This document shows, one piece after another, positions 6,122 through 12,662 of a DNA stretch of 12,662 nucleotides. Origin of the DNA: Acidobacteriaceae bacterium (GTDB lineage: Bacteria; Acidobacteriota; Terriglobia; Terriglobales; Acidobacteriaceae). The translations under genes and the position numbers were made by a program. The notes under the pieces are model-generated. The model did no database searches, had not been told where the DNA came from, and saw only the letters and a list, made by a program, of their open reading frames with translations. The DNA lies in assembly GCA_030040395.1 (NCBI GenBank), contig JASHTU010000661.1:1-12662 (forward strand). Direction: 5' to 3'. How positions within the stretch are numbered: the stretch's first letter is position 1; every line of letters starts with the position of its first letter.

Positions 6122-6151
6122 TCACACTTGTGCGGCGGAAAGCTGTATAAC
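6122..6151 (+). promoter_or_regulatory. Possible promoter of the addBA-like operon
   Basis: TATAAC (6146-6151) is a five-of-six -10 match lying 15 nt before the preferred start at 6167. At 18 bp upstream is TCACAC (6122-6127), a weak -35. It lies in the 139-nt divergent region shared with the SCO gene. The -10 is reasonable and the -35 poor. Confidence 0.3.
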
Positions 6152-6166
6152 GATGGAATAGGGTCA

Positions 6167-8914
6167 ATGGCTTCGGTGGAGATCGATTTGTGGCTGCGCG
6201 GCGGCGGGCTGGTGGTGGCGGCCAGCGAACGCGCCGCGCGAGCCGTCGGGGCGGCGTTTCATCGCGCCCGCCGCGCGGAAGGATTGGCTGCGTGGCCCGC
6301 GCCCAACATTCACGATTGGCGCAGCTTTGTCGGCGGCGCATGGCAAGCGCGCAGCCTCGATCAGCGGCTGCCGCTCAACGCGCTCCAGGAGCACTTGCTA
6401 TGGGCCGAGATTGTCGGCGCGACGGAGCGGGGAAGCGCGCTGCTCGCAGGACCACGCCATCGACTAGCGGCATTGGGCATGGGGGCACATGAGCTGCTCT
6501 GCGATTATGCTCCGCAATTCTTAAACGAGGTAGCGCGCAACGGCTGGCAGCAGGATGCCGGCGTCTTCAGCGGCTGGCTCGCGGATTTCCAACGCGTTTG
6601 CCGCTTCGGCAGCTTGATTGCCGCGGCGCGCCTTCCGCTCGAATTGCAGCGGCATTTAGAAGCCGATGCTGCGGAGCGCCCGCCGCTGCTTCTCGCTGGT
6701 TTCGACCGGATCCTGCCTATCCAGCGGAAGGTGTTCGATGCCTGGGGGACGTGGCGCGAAGCCCCGCGCGGCGAAGTGGCGACGGAACTGCGCTTTTACG
6801 AAGCTCCCGATGCGCAGACGGAACTCGCGGCGTGCGCCCTGTGGTCGAAACAGCGGCTGGCCGCTCAGCCTTCGGCGCGGCTGTTGGTGGTTACACGGGA
6901 TCTCTTGCATCGCCGAGGCGAGATCGAGCGCGCGTTCCTGCGCTTCGGCGACGGGGTGGCCCCTCTGTTCGAATTCTCTCTCGGAGTTCCGCTCAGCCAG
7001 GTGGCGCTGGTGCGCGCGGCGCTCCTCGTATTGAGGTGGTTGTGCGATCCCATCGAGGAGCATGAACTCGATTGGCTCATCTCGAGCGGGAAGACAGCGA
7101 ACGCCGCGGAGTCGCAAAAGCTGGCGGCGTTCATGCGCGCGATTCGTGGTCGCGGATGGGAGCGGCCAGGTTGGCGGTTCGAGGAGTTTATTCGTCAAAG
7201 GCCGGGAACCGAGTTGTTGGCTTCGTGGGCAGCGCGCATGACGCAAGCCCGGCGCCGGCTTGAAGCATCCACACGCCCTCTTGGGTCGACGGGGGGGGCG
7301 GATGCGGCCGACCCGTTCACCTGGGCGGAGCTTGCTCCGCAGTTGCTTGATGCCGCGGGCTGGCCCGGCGCGCGTCCATTGACCAGTGCGGAGTTTCAGG
7401 CGCTGCGCCGCTGGCAGCGCGCTCTTGACGAATGCGCCTCGCTCGGATTCAATGGCCGTCGCATGAGCTGGCGTGAGTTTTTGCTTGTGCTTGGACGTGC
7501 GTTGGACGAGACGCTCTTCGCTCCCGAGTCGCGCGATCCGCCCATCCAAATCGCCGGCCCTGCCGAGTCTGCCGGTCTTATCGCCGAAGGCGTATGGTTC
7601 CTGGGGGCGACAGAGGATTCCTGGCCGGCAACCGGAGCAACTCATCCGCTGCTCCCCTTCGAAATCCAGCGTCAGGCGGCTATGCCGCACGCTTCGCCGC
7701 AGCTCGATTGGGGCTTCGCCCACTCGATTACCAGGCGCCTGCTGGCCTCAGGATCGGAGGTGCACTTCAGCTACCCGAGGCAAAGCGAGGACCTGGAAAT
7801 GCGCCCTTCGCGGGTCATCGCGCAAGTAGCCGGCCCTTCCCGGCCACTGCCCTCGAAATATTTGGCGCCGCCCGCGCCTGCGCCGATCGCGGTTGCCTTT
7901 CCCGATTTCAGCCGCATTCCTCTCTTCGCCGGCGAGGCTCCGGGCGGCTCTAGCATTCTTACTGCTCAATCGCAATGTGCTTTCAAGGCTTTGGCCACCG
8001 CGCGTCTCGGCGCGCAGGGTTGGAAGCCAGCGCAAGCCGGGTTCACGGCTGCGCAACGCGGGCAATTGCTCCACGCCATGCTGCGTGGGATCTGGGGGGG
8101 GGCACCCGCAGGCATTCGCAGCCACGCGGAGCTTCTCGCAAAGGCGGACGACTGCCGGGCATTCGTCGAAGGCCATGCGCGCAACGCCCTGCGCAATTCC
8201 TTGCCGGCCACCGTGCGCGAACGAATGCCGCAACGGTATCTCGAACTCGAAGAGACGCGCCTCGTCGATCTCGTCACCGAGTGGCTTGCGTTCGAAGCCA
8301 CGCGCGTGCCGTTTGTGGTTGCCGGCGTCGAGGTCCCTGCCAGCCCCTCGATTGCCGGCCTAACTCTACACCTTCGCCTTGACCGCATCGACCGGCTGGC
8401 TGACGGCTCGCTGCTGGTTGTCGATTACAAAAGCGGCAACGTTTCGCCGAGCGCCTGGGAGCTGCCGCGGCCCGATGAGGTGCAGTTGCCGCTCTACGCC
8501 GGTTTCGGCTTGGACGACGATCTGCGCGCGGAACTTGCCAAAGATTCTCGAGAGGTCGCTGCCGCAAACACCGACGCAGAATCCGAAGGGCGGCTGGGTG
8601 GATTGGTCTTTGCCAAGGTGCGCGCCGGAGAACACTTCTTTGCAGGCAGAGTCGGCGATGCAAAGGCTTTGCTTCTGTCCGATCTACACGCGGGTTGCGC
8701 ACTTGTCAGGCGCAAATTGGCTGCGGAAGAGCTCATCGCATGGCGCGAATACATCGAACAGATGGCGCGGGATTTTCTTGCCGGCCGCGCCGATGTAAAT
8801 CCGCGCCAACATCCGCAAACCTGCGAGCACTGCGATTTGCACGCGCTCTGCCGCATTCAAGAAGGGCAGGCACAACCGGATGAGTCAGAGTGGGAGGAGG
8901 TAAGCGATGAATAA
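6167..8914 (+). CDS. AddB-like PD-(D/E)XK nuclease, DNA end-resection subunit
   Basis: This 915-aa protein resembles the roughly 900-aa AddB-related 'probable DNA repair protein' family. The N-terminal two thirds have a degenerate UvrD-like helicase fold: the segment where Walker A should be (LVVAASERAARAV) lacks the GxxGxGK(T/S) loop, so it is probably not an active motor. The C-terminal nuclease has RG-LLH near 640, then D739 in LRLDRID and D753-Y-K755 (VVDYKSG), the metal-binding and catalytic triad. C604 (SQCAF) with C886, C889 and C895 (CEHCDLHALC) matches the Cys set that binds a 4Fe-4S cluster in AddB. ATG 6167 is chosen because the longer reading from 6077 adds 30 residues unlike the family. 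The SD is weak. The gene overlaps the next gene by 8 nt. Two long G-runs (8 at 7291-7298 and 9 at 8094-8102) lie in frame. Confidence 0.88.
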   Translation: MASVEIDLWLRGGGLVVAASERAARAVGAAFHRARRAEGLAAWPAPNIHDWRSFVGGAWQARSLDQRLPLNALQEHLLWAEIVGATERGSALLAGPRHRLAALGMGAHELLCDYAPQFLNEVARNGWQQDAGVFSGWLADFQRVCRFGSLIAAARLPLELQRHLEADAAERPPLLLAGFDRILPIQRKVFDAWGTWREAPRGEVATELRFYEAPDAQTELAACALWSKQRLAAQPSARLLVVTRDLLHRRGEIERAFLRFGDGVAPLFEFSLGVPLSQVALVRAALLVLRWLCDPIEEHELDWLISSGKTANAAESQKLAAFMRAIRGRGWERPGWRFEEFIRQRPGTELLASWAARMTQARRRLEASTRPLGSTGGADAADPFTWAELAPQLLDAAGWPGARPLTSAEFQALRRWQRALDECASLGFNGRRMSWREFLLVLGRALDETLFAPESRDPPIQIAGPAESAGLIAEGVWFLGATEDSWPATGATHPLLPFEIQRQAAMPHASPQLDWGFAHSITRRLLASGSEVHFSYPRQSEDLEMRPSRVIAQVAGPSRPLPSKYLAPPAPAPIAVAFPDFSRIPLFAGEAPGGSSILTAQSQCAFKALATARLGAQGWKPAQAGFTAAQRGQLLHAMLRGIWGGAPAGIRSHAELLAKADDCRAFVEGHARNALRNSLPATVRERMPQRYLELEETRLVDLVTEWLAFEATRVPFVVAGVEVPASPSIAGLTLHLRLDRIDRLADGSLLVVDYKSGNVSPSAWELPRPDEVQLPLYAGFGLDDDLRAELAKDSREVAAANTDAESEGRLGGLVFAKVRAGEHFFAGRVGDAKALLLSDLHAGCALVRRKLAAEELIAWREYIEQMARDFLAGRADVNPRQHPQTCEHCDLHALCRIQEGQAQPDESEWEEVSDE

Positions 8915-11900
8915 CGCCCTTTCCCTCGCTTCACCTCCGGATCAAGCGCAACGTAAGCGTGCGCTCGAAGCCAGCCGTTCAATTCTGGTGGAAGCGCCTG
9001 CCGGTTCGGGGAAGACCGACCTGCTCACGCGCAGGTTTCTCCGCTTGTTGGCCGAAGTCGAGGAGCCCGGCCGGATTATTGCCATCACCTTCACGAAGGC
9101 CGCTGCGGCCGAGATGCGTCATCGCATCATTGCGGAGTTGGAAAACGCCGTCGCCCGGGGGGTGACCGCGGAGGCAGGCGTGGATCACGGCGATGAGTTT
9201 TCCATGGAAGCGCTGGCTCGCCGCGCGCTGGAACGTTCGCAAGCGCTCGGCTGGAATCTCGTTGAGCTGCCAGCGCAACTGCGCATCTTGACCATCGACG
9301 CCTTCTGCCGCGAACTTGCGCTCGCGCAGCCGCTTCTGGTGGGCCTCGGCGGTGGCCTCGAGATCGCCGGTCAACCTGCCGATCTGTATCGCCGCGCCGC
9401 GCGCCGGACCCTGGAACACATCGATAGCGCCGATCCAGAGTTGCGAGGCGCGATCGAGGCTTTGCTCTTGTGGCGAGACAACAATTGGCAGGAGATGGAA
9501 GAGTTGCTCGTCCAAATGCTCTGTCAGCGCGACCGCTGGATGCACGGCTTTGTGCTCGAGCGCGAGCAGGATTGGGAGGCATTGCGGGAGCGGCTGGAGC
9601 GGCCCTTCGCCCGCGCCGTGAGTGCGAAAATCGCCGCATTGAGCGCGATTCTCGATCAGGCTCCGCACGCGCTCGAAGAAGCGTTCGATCTGGCGCGATT
9701 TGCGTGTACGCAGAGCGCCGGTGCGCTGCACCGCGAGTTGGCGGAGATGGCTGAGTTTCCAGCCCGGCCCTTCGACAGCGCAGAGTCGCTCGACGAGGTG
9801 CGCGAAGCCTGTGCATGTCTTGCGGCGTTGTTGCTCACCAACGACGGCGAGTTTCGCAAGCAGGTCAACATCAGCCACGGTTTTCCCAAAGAGGGCAAAG
9901 CAGAGAAAAAGCGGCTGCTCCAGCTGATTGCCGACCTGGAAGCGATTCCAGGCCTCAAAGCCGCGCTCGCCGGCACCCGCAGTTTACCGCCGGCGCGTTA
10001 TACAGATGAGGATTGGCGCATTGTGCGTGCCTGTTTTGCTCTGCTGCGCCACGCCGCTGCGGAGTTGAAGGTCGTGTTCGCCGAGGCCGCGGTGGTGGAC
10101 TACATCGAGGTAGCGCAGATCGCGCACCAGACGCTCCGAAACGAAGACGGATTTCCGGGTGACGCCGCGCTCGCTTTCGCCGACGGAATTCGCCACATTC
10201 TTGTTGATGAGTTTCAGGACACCAGCCGCCGCCAGCACGAGTTGTTGCGCCGCCTGATCGCCGCCTGGACCGAGCGCGAGGGCCGCACTTGTTTTGTGGT
10301 CGGCGATCCGATGCAGTCGATTTACTTCTTCCGCGATGCCGATGCGGAGCTCTTCTCACGAGTTAAGACGAAGGGTCTGGAAATTCTTCACGAAGAGCCA
10401 TTACTTTTCGATCAGACTGGATTGCGCGCCAATTTCCGCACCGCACCCGCTCTCGTCGCGGAGCTTAATGAGATTTTCGAAAGAATTTTCGCGGAGGACG
10501 ACGGCAGCAGGGTGGTCTTTGGGCGTGCAGAGGCCGCGCGTGTGGTTGCGGACTCGCATGCGAACCAAGTCGCCGCGGCTGGGTCGCTGCGGCTCCATCT
10601 CGAGTTCATGCCGCAAGTGAAGCGCGTGAACTCTACGAACCCGGACGCCAACCCAGTCCAGGAAGAAATCCGAAAGCAGCGGGAAGCAGCGCTTACGGCG
10701 CAGACAGAGGAGGTCGTCGAACTCATCCGCGGCCATACGTCGCGCATCGAACAAGCGCGCGCCGAAGGAGCAAAGTATCGCGTCGCCGTGCTGGGCCGCA
10801 CGCGCGCGGCGCTGATCATCGTTGCGCAAGCGCTGCGGGAAGCGGCGATTCCATTTCGAGCCGTCGAGCTTGAAAGACTCGCCGAGCGGCCGGAAATTCT
10901 CGACGCGCTGGCCTTGGCGCGCGCCCTGCTTAATCCGTACGACCGGGTGGCATGGCTGGGCTTGTTGCGCGCACCGTGGTGCGGCCTCTCGCTTACGGAC
11001 CTGCACACGCTGGCGAGCGCCGACAATGAGGAGTTAATGGCACGTCCCCTCCCCGATTTGTTGGCTGAGCGCACGGCGATGCTCAGCGAAGAGGGAAAGC
11101 AAGCTGCGCAGCGCGTACTGCGCGCCATCTCCTCTGCGGGCGCGCAGCGCTTCGCACAGCCCGCGGAGACGTTAGGAACCTGGCTCGAACAGGCGTGGCT
11201 GCGTTTAGGCGGCGCGTACTGCGTGGATGCCGGTGCGCGCGCCAATCTTGACCTATTCTGGCGCTGTCTCGACAGGCTGCCGAACGGCGAGCAGGACCTG
11301 CTCGGCCCGGCGCTTGACGGGGCTCTCGAAGCCCTCACCGCATGGCCCGATCCCGGCGCTGGCAGCGACTGCGGCATTCAGCTCATGACGATCCACAAGG
11401 CGAAGGGGTTGGAATTCGAAGTCGTGATCGTGCCCGAACTGCAGGCGCAACCCGGACGGGGAGCAAAAAAGCTGCTCTCGTGGCTGGAACGAGGCCTGGC
11501 GGCTCCGGACGATTCCGATGAGCCGACGGAGTTTCTGGTGGCGCCTCTGCAATCCAAGGGCGCCGATCGCGGTAAGGCGAAGGAGTGGGTGGATCGTGAG
11601 TGCCGCGAGCGAGAAAAACAGGAGAGCCGGCGCATCCTGTACGTGGCCGCGACGCGCGCGCGCGAAGAGTTGCATCTGTTCGCGCGGCCGGCATACAAAA
11701 CCGAGGCCGATGGTTCGCTCGCTCTCGTCGAGCCGCGAGAGAGCTTGCTGGCCACGGCGTGGCCTGCATTCGAATTCGAAATTCGCGAACGCTTCGACCA
11801 GTGGCGCGCCAGCAAGGCAAGCGATACCGCGTCCCACCACGAGTCCGCAACCATTGCCGCCATCGCCGCTTCGGGCTCAGACAATTTACTCGTTATGCCT

Positions 11901-12596
11901 CCAGCCGCCAAGCCGGCGCTGTTGCGCCGGCTGCCTCCGGATTTCGAAATTCCGTTCGATAGGACTTCGCCAGAGGACGCAGTCATTATTGGAGAAAACG
12001 CCGGCCGCCTGTATCCGCGCCACGAGGGCGGCTTGCACTCACGAGCGCTGGGCATTGCGGTTCACACGCTGCTCCAGGAACTCGCAGCGCTTCGCGAAAC
12101 GCAGGCATGGGAGGCCGCGCGCGCGGCGCTGTCGCGGCTCGAGCCACGCCTCGTCGCGCAGGTTCGCGCCGCGGGCCTGGACCTGTCGCAGGCGCGCCGT
12201 ATCGCCGAGCAAGCGGTTGAAATCGCCATAAAGGCCACGCGCGATCCAATGGGCGAGTGGATTTTTTCGCCGCACGCCGACGCCGCTAGCGAGGCGCGCT
12301 GGGCGGGCGTTGTGGACGGCAGCCTGCGCACGGTGCAGGTGGATCGCGTCTTTCGCGCCGGCCCGGAGCCGCACGCGGAAGGTGACACTGCGTGGTGGAT
12401 CATCGACTACAAGACCGCGCACGCCGACTCCTTGGACCCTGACATCGCGCTGCCCGAACTGCGCCACAGCTTTGCGCCGCAGATCGAAGCTTACGCCGCG
12501 GTGTTGCGCAACCTGCAGGGCGAAGACGCGCAAATACGCGGCGGGCTCTATTATCCGCGGATGATGCAATTCGATTGGTGGGCAATCGAATCCTGA
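8907..12596 (+). CDS. AddA-like UvrD/RecB-type helicase-nuclease
   Basis: This 1229-aa superfamily 1A helicase with a C-terminal nuclease is typical in length for AddA. It has Q-motif PPDQAQ (10-15), Walker A APAGSGKT (30-37, K36), motif Ia ITFTKAAAAEM, motif II VDEFQDT with D434 and E435, motif III GDPMQSIY (466-473), motif IV LRANFR (506-511), motif V TIHKAKGLEFE (828-838) and motif VI YVAATRARE (912-920). The nuclease domain has H1053 (GIAVH), D1146 (VQVDRVF), D1167-Y-K1169 (IIDYKT) and QIEAY (1192-1196), so both activities look intact. It should unwind and cut double-strand ends with the AddB-like partner, loading the 3' strand for RecA. The start ATG 8907 follows AGGAGG at a good distance and overlaps the preceding stop by 8 nt, which implies translational coupling. 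The 66 nt after its stop hold nothing recognisable. Confidence 0.93.
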   Translation: MNNALSLASPPDQAQRKRALEASRSILVEAPAGSGKTDLLTRRFLRLLAEVEEPGRIIAITFTKAAAAEMRHRIIAELENAVARGVTAEAGVDHGDEFSMEALARRALERSQALGWNLVELPAQLRILTIDAFCRELALAQPLLVGLGGGLEIAGQPADLYRRAARRTLEHIDSADPELRGAIEALLLWRDNNWQEMEELLVQMLCQRDRWMHGFVLEREQDWEALRERLERPFARAVSAKIAALSAILDQAPHALEEAFDLARFACTQSAGALHRELAEMAEFPARPFDSAESLDEVREACACLAALLLTNDGEFRKQVNISHGFPKEGKAEKKRLLQLIADLEAIPGLKAALAGTRSLPPARYTDEDWRIVRACFALLRHAAAELKVVFAEAAVVDYIEVAQIAHQTLRNEDGFPGDAALAFADGIRHILVDEFQDTSRRQHELLRRLIAAWTEREGRTCFVVGDPMQSIYFFRDADAELFSRVKTKGLEILHEEPLLFDQTGLRANFRTAPALVAELNEIFERIFAEDDGSRVVFGRAEAARVVADSHANQVAAAGSLRLHLEFMPQVKRVNSTNPDANPVQEEIRKQREAALTAQTEEVVELIRGHTSRIEQARAEGAKYRVAVLGRTRAALIIVAQALREAAIPFRAVELERLAERPEILDALALARALLNPYDRVAWLGLLRAPWCGLSLTDLHTLASADNEELMARPLPDLLAERTAMLSEEGKQAAQRVLRAISSAGAQRFAQPAETLGTWLEQAWLRLGGAYCVDAGARANLDLFWRCLDRLPNGEQDLLGPALDGALEALTAWPDPGAGSDCGIQLMTIHKAKGLEFEVVIVPELQAQPGRGAKKLLSWLERGLAAPDDSDEPTEFLVAPLQSKGADRGKAKEWVDRECREREKQESRRILYVAATRAREELHLFARPAYKTEADGSLALVEPRESLLATAWPAFEFEIRERFDQWRASKASDTASHHESATIAAIAASGSDNLLVMPPAAKPALLRRLPPDFEIPFDRTSPEDAVIIGENAGRLYPRHEGGLHSRALGIAVHTLLQELAALRETQAWEAARAALSRLEPRLVAQVRAAGLDLSQARRIAEQAVEIAIKATRDPMGEWIFSPHADAASEARWAGVVDGSLRTVQVDRVFRAGPEPHAEGDTAWWIIDYKTAHADSLDPDIALPELRHSFAPQIEAYAAVLRNLQGEDAQIRGGLYYPRMMQFDWWAIES

Positions 12597-12662
12597 AAGA
12601 ATTTGGGCGCGGCTGGAAGCAATCCGGCTGGGCGCAGAGTTATTTCTGATTCCGCACCGAAG

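Noticed and set aside
6656..7723. Minus-strand open frame (355 codons) inside the AddB-like gene
   Set aside because: It is antisense to a well-supported gene, with Arg/Pro-rich translation and no recognisable motif or ribosome site.
8979..9878. Minus-strand open frame (299 codons) inside the AddA-like gene
   Set aside because: It is opposite the Walker A-encoding part of the helicase gene; a composition-driven shadow.

Overview
The window is GC-rich (by eye about 60 %) bacterial chromosome with long ORFs, Shine-Dalgarno sites and short intergenic gaps. The gene families, the CusF-SCO fusion with a CX5C motif, and the style of the intergenic hairpin and AT-rich DNA at the left edge suggest Acidobacteriota. 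That assignment is an inference from pattern recognition and was not tested by any search.

Layout. Bases 1-561 hold no convincing gene. This stretch is a chain of inverted repeats (about 85-320), then an AT-rich block with an imperfect direct repeat (337-387), then a purine/G-rich tract (435-461). From 562 to 6027 every gene is on the minus strand. In transcription order they are a CusF-domain/SCO1-SenC lipoprotein (6027-5119), a PfkB-family sugar kinase resembling 2-keto-3-deoxygluconate kinase (5044-3962), a four-helix membrane protein of unknown function (3821-3441), an MsbA-type ABC exporter half-transporter (3437-1548), and an IclR-family regulator (1374-562). The four-helix protein and the exporter are only 3 nt apart and form a two-gene unit. 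The others have their own upstream gaps and are probably transcribed separately.

From 6167 to 12596 the plus strand carries a two-gene operon: an AddB-like PD-(D/E)XK nuclease with iron-sulfur-type cysteines (915 aa), then an AddA-like UvrD/RecB-type helicase-nuclease (1229 aa) that overlaps it by 8 nt. Together they should form a two-subunit helicase-nuclease that resects double-strand DNA ends for RecA-dependent recombination. This operon diverges from the SCO gene across a 139-nt shared upstream region.

Nothing here is a clear new defence or mobile system. The points most worth a second look are the structured non-coding block at the left edge, two long poly-G runs inside the AddB-like gene, the small membrane protein coupled to the ABC exporter, and the CusF-SCO fusion, which has altered metal-ligand positions.
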